Part shown: positions 16,607 to 24,147 of the stretch, piece after piece | Numbering within the stretch: the first letter of the stretch is position 1 | Layout of the letters: each line of letters opens with the position of its first letter | Assembly: GCF_049532985.1 (NCBI RefSeq) | Contig: NZ_CP186693.1 | Span: 1,798,001 to 1,862,000 of the forward strand | Source of the DNA: Promicromonospora sp049532985 | Lineage (GTDB): Bacteria > Actinomycetota > Actinomycetes > Actinomycetales > Cellulomonadaceae | Direction: 5' to 3' | DNA: 64,000 nt | The notes under the pieces: generated by a model | The model's database searches: none | What the model was told of the DNA's origin: nothing | What the model saw: only the letters and a program-made list of their open reading frames with translations | Program-made: the position numbers and the translations under genes

Positions 16607-17972
16607 CGCGCACCGCGCTCAGCTCGCGGCGGACGGCGGGGGCGTCGTCCGCCCCGGCGAACGGGTCGCCGCCCGCGAGGAAGGCTGCCCGCGGTCGCTG
16701 GACCGTGGCCAGCGGGATGATGTCGCGGCCGAAGAGCGCCGCCGACGCCCAGACGAGCAGCACCCGCACCTTGCGCTCCCAGGTCGGCACCGCCAGGACG
16801 TGGTAGCCGCGGTGCATCAGCCAGGCCGGCACACCCGTGACGACCAGGCGCTTGTACTGGAAGATGCCGTGCCCGATGCCGAGCGTGGCCACGACACCGA
16901 GGCTGTGGTGCACGTAGGGGCGCACCTTCCGGCCGCGCAGGTCGGCGACCAGGTTGGCCGCCAGCAGCCTGCCCTGCCGCACCGCGTGCTGGGCGTTGGG
17001 CACGGTCCGCGCACCCGGAACCGGCGAGGCCAGGTCCGGCACGGCGGCGTTGTCGCCGGCCGCCCAGGCGTCGGGGACGACGGCGTCGTCGGTGCCGACC
17101 CGCAGGTCGGCCCGGACGCGGACCAGCCCGCGCTCGTCCACCGGCAGGTCGGTGTTGCGTGCCACGACGGGGTTGCTGCCGTTGCCCGCGGCCCAGATCA
17201 GCAGACCGTTGCCGTACGACTCGCCGGTCGACAGCATGATCCGGCCGTCGGCGGCGGAGACCACCTGGGTGCCCAGGTGCAGGTGCCCGCCGCGCTGCCG
17301 CAGGTGCCGCACCACCCAGCGGCCGGGCTCGTCGGTGACCTCGGGCAGGATGCGGTCGTTCGCGTCGACCAGGTGGAACGACAGGTCGTCGCGGCCGAGC
17401 TCCGGGTAGGCCCGCAGCAGGCTCGTGGCCAGGGACAGCAGCTCGCCGAACACCTCCACCCCGGTGAACCCGCCACCGACCACGGTGACCGTGAGCAGCC
17501 GGCGGCGCTCCTCGCCCGGGGGCAGCAGCGCGGCACGGTCGAACGCCGTCAGGAGCTGGTCGCGGATCGCGACCGCCTCCTCCACGTGCTTGAGGCCGAT
17601 GGCCTCCTGCTCGATCCCGGGGACCGGGAACGTACGGGTCACCGCGCCCGCCGTCACGACGATCGTGTCGTAGCGGACCTCACGCAGGGCGCCGTCGTTG
17701 GTGCGGACGGTCGCGGTGCGGTGCGCGTGGTCGATCGACGTCGTGTGACCGGCGACGACGGTCGTGCGGTGCAGGTGCCGGCGCAGCGACACCATGACGT
17801 GGCGCGCCTCGATCGACCCGGCCGTGACCTCCGGCAGGAACGGCTGGTACGTCATGTAGCCGTGCGGGTCGACGAGGGTGACGTGCGCCTCGCCGCGGCG
17901 GAGCCGCTTCTCCAGGCCCCACGCCGTGTAGAAGCCGGCGTAGCCGCCTCCGACGATCAGGATCTCGCGCAT
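16596..17972 (-). CDS. type II NADH dehydrogenase (NDH-2) / FAD-dependent oxidoreductase
   Basis: A 458-residue flavoprotein. GGGYAGFYTAWGLEK at residues 7-21 is the FAD dinucleotide fold, and VVGGGFTGVEVFGEL near 168 the NADH fold. WAAGDNAAVPD near 308 is the second FAD motif, and an amphipathic C-terminal region near 395-425 should bind the membrane face. Such enzymes pass electrons from NADH to menaquinone without pumping protons. AGGAGG precedes ATG 17972; the ATG 18008 upstream is rejected because the fold begins at the former. Its stop overlaps the orphan cytochrome b start by 11 bp, linking the two. Confidence 0.85.
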   Translation of the reverse strand: MREILIVGGGYAGFYTAWGLEKRLRRGEAHVTLVDPHGYMTYQPFLPEVTAGSIEARHVMVSLRRHLHRTTVVAGHTTSIDHAHRTATVRTNDGALREVRYDTIVVTAGAVTRTFPVPGIEQEAIGLKHVEEAVAIRDQLLTAFDRAALLPPGEERRRLLTVTVVGGGFTGVEVFGELLSLATSLLRAYPELGRDDLSFHLVDANDRILPEVTDEPGRWVVRHLRQRGGHLHLGTQVVSAADGRIMLSTGESYGNGLLIWAAGNGSNPVVARNTDLPVDERGLVRVRADLRVGTDDAVVPDAWAAGDNAAVPDLASPVPGARTVPNAQHAVRQGRLLAANLVADLRGRKVRPYVHHSLGVVATLGIGHGIFQYKRLVVTGVPAWLMHRGYHVLAVPTWERKVRVLLVWASAALFGRDIIPLATVQRPRAAFLAGGDPFAGADDAPAVRRELSAVRDAR

Positions 17973-18200
17973 CACAACCTCCTGTGCGACTGCCTCTGGT
18001 GGTCTCACCTGTTCGACAACACGGGGCGCCCGAACGTGACGTGGCCCTGGTCACAGGCCGCCACCTGCGGCGATACAGCGCTCGTCCACGGGCGCGCAGC
18101 CACGGACAGACCGAACCTGGATCCGGCCCGGCGGGCTGCGCACGCTGGAGACGCCCGGCCACCCGGCCGGGCACGAGAACGCACCGTGAGGACGGACCAC

Positions 18201-19271
18201 GTGACCAGGAAGACCCCGGGCGGAGCACCGCTGGGCAGCAGCACCAAGCCTCCGGGCAGCGACACGCGGCACCGGGCGCGCCGGTACACCGACGTCGTCG
18301 TCCCGGACCTGACCGGGACCCGGGCCCTGGTGACCGGGGCGAGCGACGGGATCGGCCTCGGGCTCGCCGAACGCCTCGCGCGAGCAGGCGCCGAGCTGGT
18401 GCTGCCCGTGCGCAACCCGGCCAAGGGGGCGGCCGCCGTCGCCCGCCTGTGGGACGCCGTCCCCGGCGCTGTCGTCACCACGCGGCCCGGCGACCTCGCG
18501 TCCCTGGCGTCGGTGGCGGCGCTCGCGGACGGCCTGCTGGCCGAGGGGCGGCCCATCGACCTGCTCGTGGCGAACGCGGGGGTGATGACCCCGCCGTCCC
18601 GGACCACCACGGCGGACGGGTTCGAGCTCCAGCTCGGCACCAACCACCTCGGGCACATGGCCCTGGTGGGCCGCCTGCTGCCGCTCCTGGTCGCCCCGGG
18701 CGCGCGCGTCACGACCATGACCAGCGCGGCCGCGCGGTTCGGGCGTATCGACTGGGCCGACCTGAACAGCGAGCGGGACTACTCGCCCGTCCGCGCCTAC
18801 AACCTCTCCAAGCTCGCGCAGCTCCTGTTCGCCCTGGAGCTGGACCGCCGCAGCCGCGCGCACGGCTGGGGCATCGTGAGCAACGCCGCCCACCCCGGGA
18901 CCACCTACTCGGGCCTGTACTCCGCCGGACCGGGGCTGGGCGGCAGCGCGAGGCCGCCGCGGGTGGACACCGTCATGCGGCGGCTGCTCGCCCTGGGGGT
19001 GTTCGTGCAGCCGGTCGCGCAGGGTCTGCTGCCCGCCCTCCAGGCGGCCACCGATCCCGCTGCCGGGGGCGGGACGTTCTACGGGCCCGACGGCGTTGGG
19101 CACTTCACGGGCAGCTCCGCACGGCAGCGCGTGTACCGCGCGGCGACGGACGCCGCCGCGGCCGCCCGGCTCTGGGCGGTCTCCGAGGAGCTGACGGGCG
19201 TGCGCTTCCCGGACGGCGCCCCTCCGGACAGGTCCGGCGGTTCCTGCGGCCCCGGGACGAGAACGAGGTGA
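18201..19271 (+). CDS. short-chain dehydrogenase/reductase
   Basis: A 356-residue SDR with TGASDGIGLG (residues 45-54) for NADP binding, VANAGVM for the stabilising NAG motif, and YNLSK as the YxxxK catalytic pair. The family normally starts near YTDVVVPDLTG (residue 29), so the first about 25 residues may be an over-extension. GTG 18201 is chosen because no later start codon exists before the fold; GTG 18186 is an alternative. It is followed three bases later by an XRE regulator. The substrate, probably a retinol- or protochlorophyllide-reductase-like alcohol or ketone, is unknown. Confidence 0.75.
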   Translation: MTRKTPGGAPLGSSTKPPGSDTRHRARRYTDVVVPDLTGTRALVTGASDGIGLGLAERLARAGAELVLPVRNPAKGAAAVARLWDAVPGAVVTTRPGDLASLASVAALADGLLAEGRPIDLLVANAGVMTPPSRTTTADGFELQLGTNHLGHMALVGRLLPLLVAPGARVTTMTSAAARFGRIDWADLNSERDYSPVRAYNLSKLAQLLFALELDRRSRAHGWGIVSNAAHPGTTYSGLYSAGPGLGGSARPPRVDTVMRRLLALGVFVQPVAQGLLPALQAATDPAAGGGTFYGPDGVGHFTGSSARQRVYRAATDAAAAARLWAVSEELTGVRFPDGAPPDRSGGSCGPGTRTR

Positions 19272-19273
19272 CG

Positions 19274-20098
19274 ATGGACCGCGAACGGCTGGGTGACTTC
19301 CTGCGGGCCCGCCGGGAGGCGCTGCAGCCCGAGGACGTGGGCCTGCCGCGCGGACCGCGGCGGCGCACGAGCGGGCTGCGGCGCGAGGAGGTGGCGGCCC
19401 TGAGCGGTGTCTCGGCGGACTACTACAGCCGCATCGAGCAGAGCCGGGGGCCGGTCCCGTCGGAGCAGGTGCTCTCCGGGATCGCCCACGGTCTGCGGCT
19501 GACGCTCGAGGAGCGCGACCGGCTGGTCGAGCTCGCCGGGCATGCCACACCCCGGCGCGCCCGGGGCGACCATGTCGAGGCCGGGCTGATGCGGATCCTG
19601 GACGGCCTGGCGGAGGCGCCCGCCCAGGTCGAGAACGTGCTGGGCGTGACCCTCCGCCAGACGCGCCTGGCCGCGCTCCTGCTCGGCGACGAGACCTCGT
19701 ACACCGGGCCGGAGCGCGTCCGCGTCTACCGGTGGTTCGCCGACCCGCGCGGCCGCGACCGCGTCCCCGAGGAGGACCACGCCCGGCACGGGCGCACGCT
19801 CGTGTCCCGCCTGGCCGCCGTCGAGGCACGCACCGGCCCGGACTCCCCGGCCGGCGAGCTGGCCACCCTCCTGCGGGGACGCAGCACGCAGTTCGCGCGG
19901 CTCTGGGACGAGCATCCGGTGCTCGGACCGTACTGCGAGCCCAAGCGCCTGAACCATCCCGACGTCGGTCTCCTGGAGCTGCACGGGCAGACGCTCCTGG
20001 ACCCCGACCAGCACCAGGCGCTGACCGTGTTCACGGCCGTGCCGGGCACGGAGAGCCACGAGCGGCTCCGGCTGCTCTCCGTGGTCGGCGCGCTCTGA
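19274..20098 (+). CDS. XRE-family regulator with MmyB-like ligand-binding domain
   Basis: A 274-residue regulator. Residues 1-80 are an XRE helix-turn-helix with the conserved RRRTSGLRREEVAALSGVS and YYSRIEQSRGPVPS motifs. Residues 95-270 form the MmyB-like PAS domain (RVYRWFADPRGR near 152, LLELHGQTLLDPDQHQAL near 238). In actinobacteria these genes usually sit next to an SDR oxidoreductase and control it, as here, where it directly follows the SDR stop. A fatty-acyl ligand has been reported for MmyB; applying that here is inference. Confidence 0.88.
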   Translation: MDRERLGDFLRARREALQPEDVGLPRGPRRRTSGLRREEVAALSGVSADYYSRIEQSRGPVPSEQVLSGIAHGLRLTLEERDRLVELAGHATPRRARGDHVEAGLMRILDGLAEAPAQVENVLGVTLRQTRLAALLLGDETSYTGPERVRVYRWFADPRGRDRVPEEDHARHGRTLVSRLAAVEARTGPDSPAGELATLLRGRSTQFARLWDEHPVLGPYCEPKRLNHPDVGLLELHGQTLLDPDQHQALTVFTAVPGTESHERLRLLSVVGAL

Positions 20099-20117
20099 GC
20101 GGACCACGCCCCGGACG

Positions 20118-20945
20118 TCACGCGCCCGGGTCGAACGGGATGCCGGCCGGTTTCATCTGGCCCAGCCACCAGGTGAAGTCGCCGTCGTCGATCTTGAGGG
20201 TGGCGCCGCCGAAGTCGGCGGTCGTCAGCCGGTCCCGCAGCGCCGTGCCGGGCCAGCCGTCCCAGCCGACCAGCGGCGGGTAGCGCCAGGTGCCGTAGTG
20301 GTTCTCGGGCGGTTCGTCGTTGCCGCCCGCGAGGCGGAAGAGGTGCGTGCTCGGACCGTCCTTGTGGTAGACGATCTTGGGGTGGGTGCCGTCGAACCGG
20401 ACCTGCGACCGGGGGTAGGTGGCGTACCCGCTGTGCTCGGTGATCGACACGAACTCGACCTGGTCCGACCCCTGGTCCACCCACACGACCACGTGCTCCC
20501 AGTCGTGCTTGTGGCTGCCGATCGCGATCGGGCCGTCGAGGGTCTGGTCCTTCTCGAAGTAGCTCGCGTACATCACGGCGCACCAGCCGTTGTTGCACTT
20601 CTCGCGCGAGTACGTCTGCGAGTTGTCCAGGTCCCACTGGTCGCGGCAGCTGCCGTTGACGGCGCCGCCGATGTCCAGGCCGGGCGCGATGGTCCCGTCG
20701 GGTCCGATGGCGGGGGTCGCGTAGCAGCCGTCGCCGTCGTAGTCGTAGGCGGGGGAGAAGGTCTGCTCGGTGCCGGACGCGTTCTGCGGGAGGCTGGGCG
20801 GCGGGTCGGCGTGCGCGACCGTGGCGGGCGTGAGGGCGAGCACGACGGCGGCGAGCGTCGCGGCGAGGCGTGCGGTGCGGCGGCGTCGGGGGCGGGGCCC
20901 GGCGGGCTCGTTCGTGGGTGTCGGGGAGCTGGTCGGACGGTTCAT
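20118..20945 (-). CDS. secreted NPP1 (Nep1-like) family protein
   Basis: A 275-residue exported protein. The N-terminus is basic (RPRRRRTAR) followed by a hydrophobic stretch and AHA-DPP near residue 47, a signal peptidase I site. The NPP1 heptapeptide appears as SHKHDWE (144-150; family consensus GHRHDWE), with the cation-binding Asp and Glu kept. DGDGCYATPAIGPDG, and paired cysteines at 74, 100, 117 and 122, fit the family. Nep1-like proteins lyse eudicot plant membranes through glycosylinositol phosphorylceramides; bacterial members occur mostly in plant- or soil-associated taxa. GGAAGG precedes ATG 20945. Confidence 0.85.
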   Translation of the reverse strand: MNRPTSSPTPTNEPAGPRPRRRRTARLAATLAAVVLALTPATVAHADPPPSLPQNASGTEQTFSPAYDYDGDGCYATPAIGPDGTIAPGLDIGGAVNGSCRDQWDLDNSQTYSREKCNNGWCAVMYASYFEKDQTLDGPIAIGSHKHDWEHVVVWVDQGSDQVEFVSITEHSGYATYPRSQVRFDGTHPKIVYHKDGPSTHLFRLAGGNDEPPENHYGTWRYPPLVGWDGWPGTALRDRLTTADFGGATLKIDDGDFTWWLGQMKPAGIPFDPGA

Positions 20946-21133
20946 GACTGACCCTTCCTGCGCCGCCGGGCCGACGCCGGACGCCGTGGTGCGCGCCCGG
21001 TCCGGCCCGCCGGCCCGTGTGTCCGGAGCGGTGCCCTTCAGCGGGTGAAAGTCGGGGCACGTGGATGCTATGGGCCGCGCTGCTCCCGGGCAATGAGGGT
21101 GACCACGTAGACCCGGCCCCACTGTCGTCCCGC

Positions 21134-21139
21134 TACCGT
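21134..21139 (+). promoter_or_regulatory. -10 box of a leaderless transcript
   Basis: TACCGT ends six bases before ATG 21146. A GAGG lies in the gap but is too close to the start to be an ideal Shine-Dalgarno. Confidence 0.4.
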
Positions 21140-21145
21140 GAGGCC

Positions 21146-21760
21146 ATGAGCAGCGAGACACCGCCGGCCCTCACCCCGGGCTTCCACGGCCGGGCCCGCC
21201 CGGAGGGCGTCGCCCTCCCGCCGGGGCAGTACGTCGAGGAGGGCTTTCCCGTCCTGTCCGCCGGGCCGACGCCGAACGTCAGCGCCGAGACCTGGTCCCT
21301 GACCGTGACCACCGAGACCGGCACGTCGACGTCGTGGACGTGGGCGGACCTCATGGCGCTGCCCCAGGAGTCGCCCACGGTCGACATCCACTGCGTGACG
21401 CGCTGGTCGAAGTTCGGCACGCGGTGGCGCGGCGTCTCGCTCGACGTGCTGCTCGCCGACGTGGAGTCCACCGCCGACTTCGCCCTGGTCGGCTCGTACG
21501 GCGGCTACACGACCAACCTCCCGGTCGCCGACCTGCTGGGCGGCAAGGCCTGGATCGCCCACACCTTCGACGGCGCGCCGCTGCACCCCGAGCACGGCGG
21601 CCCCGCCCGGCTGCTGGTGCCGCACCTGTACTTCTGGAAGTCGGCGAAGTGGGTGCGCTCCCTGACGCTCATGCCGACCGACCGCCAGGGTTTCTGGGAG
21701 AAGCTCGGGTACCACGACCTGGGCGACCCCTGGCGGGAGCAGAGGTACCAGGGTGACTGA
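21146..21760 (+). CDS. sulfite oxidase-like (YedY/MsrP-type) molybdopterin oxidoreductase
   Basis: A 204-residue molybdopterin enzyme of the short SUOX fold. DIHCVTRWSKFGTRWRGV (80-97) carries the Mo-ligating Cys83, and HLYFWKSAKWVRSL near 176 is typical of the family. Unlike E. coli MsrP there is no Tat signal peptide, so it should be cytoplasmic. The next gene, overlapping by eight bases, encodes a flavin reductase that replaces the heme partner MsrQ, a common actinobacterial arrangement. The physiological substrate is unknown. Confidence 0.88.
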   Translation: MSSETPPALTPGFHGRARPEGVALPPGQYVEEGFPVLSAGPTPNVSAETWSLTVTTETGTSTSWTWADLMALPQESPTVDIHCVTRWSKFGTRWRGVSLDVLLADVESTADFALVGSYGGYTTNLPVADLLGGKAWIAHTFDGAPLHPEHGGPARLLVPHLYFWKSAKWVRSLTLMPTDRQGFWEKLGYHDLGDPWREQRYQGD

Positions 21761-22538
21761 CGGCGCGCGGCTCGGCGGGCGGTACGCCGTCCGCTCCGGG
21801 TGGCAGGTCGCCACGCTGGCCGAGCGGCGCACCGAGAGCCCGTCGGCCGTGACCCTCGTGCTCGACGTACCCGGCTGGCCGGGGCACCAGCCGGGACAGC
21901 ACCTCGACGTGCGCCTCACCGCGGCCGACGGCTACACCGCGGAGCGCTCGTACTCGCTGGCGAGCGCGTCCGGGCCGGCGGCCGGCGGCGGCCGGGTCGA
22001 GATCACGGTCCAGCGGGTCGCCGATGGCGAGGTCTCGCCCTACCTGGTCGACTCCTTCCCGGTGGGCTCGGCGATCGAGGTGCGCGGCCCCATCGGCGGC
22101 TGGTTCGTCTGGGACCCGGTGCGCGACGCCGGGACGCCCGTGCTCCTGCTCGCGGGCGGCTCCGGCCTGGTGCCGCTGATGGCCATGGCGCGGGCCCGGC
22201 GGGAGGCCGGCGACCGCACGCCGTTCCGGCTGATCTGCTCGGTGCGTACCGCCGACGACCAGCTCTACCCGGACGAGCTCGCCGCGCTCACCGCGCGCAG
22301 CGACGGGTTCGAGGCCCGGACCATCTTCACGCGCGCGGTCTCGCTCACGGCACTGCGGGGACCGCGCCGCCTGACCGACTCCGAGCTGGCCTCCTGGGGC
22401 TGGCCGCCCGACCTGGAGCCCCGGGTCTACGTCTGCGGGCCGACCGGCTTCGTGGAGACCGTCTCCCGCATGCTCGTGGCCCAGGGCCACGACCCCGCCC
22501 GGGTCCGGACCGAACGGTTCGGTCCCGCCGGCGGCTGA
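21753..22538 (+). CDS. ferredoxin-NADP reductase-family flavin oxidoreductase
   Basis: A 261-residue FNR-fold protein. RSYSLASAS near residue 70 is the FAD-binding motif, GGSGLVPLMAMAR near 135 the NAD(P)-ribose loop, and VYVCGPTGFVE near 230 the C-terminal nicotinamide motif. There is no 2Fe-2S Cys cluster. It starts at a GTG eight bases before the end of the molybdoenzyme gene, so it is almost certainly the electron donor of that enzyme. Confidence 0.88.
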   Translation: MTDGARLGGRYAVRSGWQVATLAERRTESPSAVTLVLDVPGWPGHQPGQHLDVRLTAADGYTAERSYSLASASGPAAGGGRVEITVQRVADGEVSPYLVDSFPVGSAIEVRGPIGGWFVWDPVRDAGTPVLLLAGGSGLVPLMAMARARREAGDRTPFRLICSVRTADDQLYPDELAALTARSDGFEARTIFTRAVSLTALRGPRRLTDSELASWGWPPDLEPRVYVCGPTGFVETVSRMLVAQGHDPARVRTERFGPAGG

Positions 22539-22544
22539 CCCCGG

Positions 22545-23186
22545 TCACCTGCCCGCCGGGTGCCACATGGGCTGGAGCGACGGCCCGCCGTCGGGCAGGT
22601 GGATGGGCTCGCCCCGGTCGCGGAAGCCGTGCCGCAGGTACAGCCGCCGGTTCCGGGGCGTGGAGGCCTCCAGGTACACCGGCAGGCCGATCCGGCGTGC
22701 CCGGTCCAGGCCGTGGCGCAGCATCGCGCTCCCGGCGCCGAGACCCCGCCGGCGGGGGAGCGCGGCCATGGCCGACAGGTAGACGTGCGGGGTGGCGGGG
22801 TGCCGTGCGCTCGTCGCGGCCAGGACGGTGGCGAGGCGGCGGGTGGCTCGGGTGGTTTGGGTGGTTTGGTGCGGGGTGGTGTCGTCCGCGGGTGGCGGCG
22901 GCTCGGCGGCGCCCTCCGTCAGGTCGATCCAGACCGACGCCGCGACCGCGTCCCCCGCGGGGAGGAACGCGACGACGAGCTGCCCGGCGTCGACGGCCTC
23001 GCGCAGCGAGGTCTCGAAGAGCTCCCGCGTGCGGTCGAGGCGGAGCCCGGGCTGCGGCTCCACCCATGCGGAGACCGCCTCGTCGGCGAAGGCCTCGACG
23101 CACACGGGCAGCAGGCGGCCGAACTCCTCGGGTGCGGCAGGGCGGACGACCAGCGGCGGGGTCTGCGTGCTCTCTCGGTGCTCCAT
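22545..23186 (-). CDS. GNAT-family N-acetyltransferase
   Basis: A 213-residue GNAT. RRRGLGAGSAMLRHGLDRAR near residue 150 is the acetyl-CoA-binding motif A, and YLEASTPRNRRLYLRHGF near 178 is motif B. A Pro/Thr-rich linker (PPPPADDTTPHQTTQT) interrupts the middle. ATG 23186 begins the domain; an upstream ATG at 23261 would run through the palindrome beside the TetR gene and is disfavoured. It is divergent from that TetR gene and may be its target. Confidence 0.75.
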   Translation of the reverse strand: MEHRESTQTPPLVVRPAAPEEFGRLLPVCVEAFADEAVSAWVEPQPGLRLDRTRELFETSLREAVDAGQLVVAFLPAGDAVAASVWIDLTEGAAEPPPPADDTTPHQTTQTTRATRRLATVLAATSARHPATPHVYLSAMAALPRRRGLGAGSAMLRHGLDRARRIGLPVYLEASTPRNRRLYLRHGFRDRGEPIHLPDGGPSLQPMWHPAGR

Positions 23187-23226
23187 GGGTTCAGGCTGCC
23201 CGGGTGGTGGCCGGCCGGTGGAGTAG

Positions 23227-23253
23227 TTTCGTCGCACGGGGAGTGAGACGAAA
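23227..23253. promoter_or_regulatory. candidate TetR operator
   Basis: An inverted repeat with 11-base arms and one mismatch (TTTCGTC-G-CAC and GTG-A-GACGAAA) around a five-base centre GGGGA. It lies in the 91-bp region between the GNAT and TetR genes, ending 24 bases before the TetR GTG. Dyads of this size are typical TetR sites. Confidence 0.5.
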
Positions 23254-23277
23254 GAGCGCACGCGGAGGTGGCCGGAC

Positions 23278-24147
23278 GTGGACGCAGCGAGCGCGTCGTG
23301 CGCCGAGTGCGGGACCGGCCTGGGGCCCGCGGCGGGTACCGGGCGTCCGCGCCGGTACTGCTCCCGGTCGTGCCAGTCCCGGGCCTACCGCCGACGCCGC
23401 GACGAGGGCCGCCGAACGGCTGTCCCGCGTACGCGCTCGGGCGCGCCCGGCGTGGGCCGGCGTGCCGGGGGCGGGGCAGCGGGTGCCGGACTGGTCGACG
23501 TCGCGGTCGTCCTCGCCGACGCCGAGGGCATCGGGGCGGTGACGCTGCGGTCGGTCGCTCATCGTGCGGGGACGGCACCGGGCGAGGTGCGGCGGGTGTT
23601 CGCCAACCGTGAGCGCCTCGTCGAGGCGATGGTGCAGCGCCTGCTGGCGGGGCCGCACGGCGGTGAGCCGCCGCCGCAGGGGACCCCGGTGCGGGTGCTG
23701 GCCGGCCTCGCCGAGACGGAGTGGCAGGCGTACCGGCGGCACCCGTGGCTGGTGTCGGTGCTGGCGAGCAGCCGGCCGCCGCTGGTGCCCGCCGTGCTGG
23801 ACGCCGCACGGGCGAGCGTGGACGCGTTCGTCGCGCTCGGTCTGGACCCGCCGACGGCGCTCGCCCGCTACGTGGCCCTGAGCGGCTACGTGCAGGGGAT
23901 GGCCCTGCTGCTGCTCACCGAGCGCGACGAGGCCGCCCGGTCCGGCACCGCGTACCCGGCCTGGTGGGTGCAGGAGGTGCGCCGGCTCGACCGGACCGGT
24001 GCCCGCCGGAGGCATCCGTGGCTCGACGACGTCTCGGGTGGTGTGCTGCCCGCCGCCTTCGCCACCGACGTGGACGCCTGGTTCCGGGACGGGCTGGACC
24101 GGGTGCTCGCGGGTCTCGCCGGGGGTGACGGGGCGGCGTCGGCCTAG
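23278..24147 (+). CDS. TetR/AcrR-family regulator with N-terminal Cys4 motif
   Basis: A 289-residue regulator. Residues 1-45 contain C8-x2-C11 and C28-x3-C32 within RRYCSRSCQSRAYRRRR, a short treble-clef-like zinc motif seen in some actinobacterial regulators. A TetR helix-turn-helix covers about 72-115 (GAVTLRSVAHRAGTAPGEV), and the TetR C-terminal domain follows, with QAYRRHPWLVSVLASSRPP near 150. GTG 23278 is preceded by GGAGG. Its stop overlaps the convergent MMPL stop in a shared CTAG. Confidence 0.85.
   Translation: MDAASASCAECGTGLGPAAGTGRPRRYCSRSCQSRAYRRRRDEGRRTAVPRTRSGAPGVGRRAGGGAAGAGLVDVAVVLADAEGIGAVTLRSVAHRAGTAPGEVRRVFANRERLVEAMVQRLLAGPHGGEPPPQGTPVRVLAGLAETEWQAYRRHPWLVSVLASSRPPLVPAVLDAARASVDAFVALGLDPPTALARYVALSGYVQGMALLLLTERDEAARSGTAYPAWWVQEVRRLDRTGARRRHPWLDDVSGGVLPAAFATDVDAWFRDGLDRVLAGLAGGDGAASA

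Noticed and set aside
13058..16720. 1220-codon forward open frame crossing several reverse genes
   Set aside because: Its translation is Arg/Pro/Ala-rich with no motif, and it runs antisense to DUF4184, DUF202 and cytochrome b genes that have clear family signatures.
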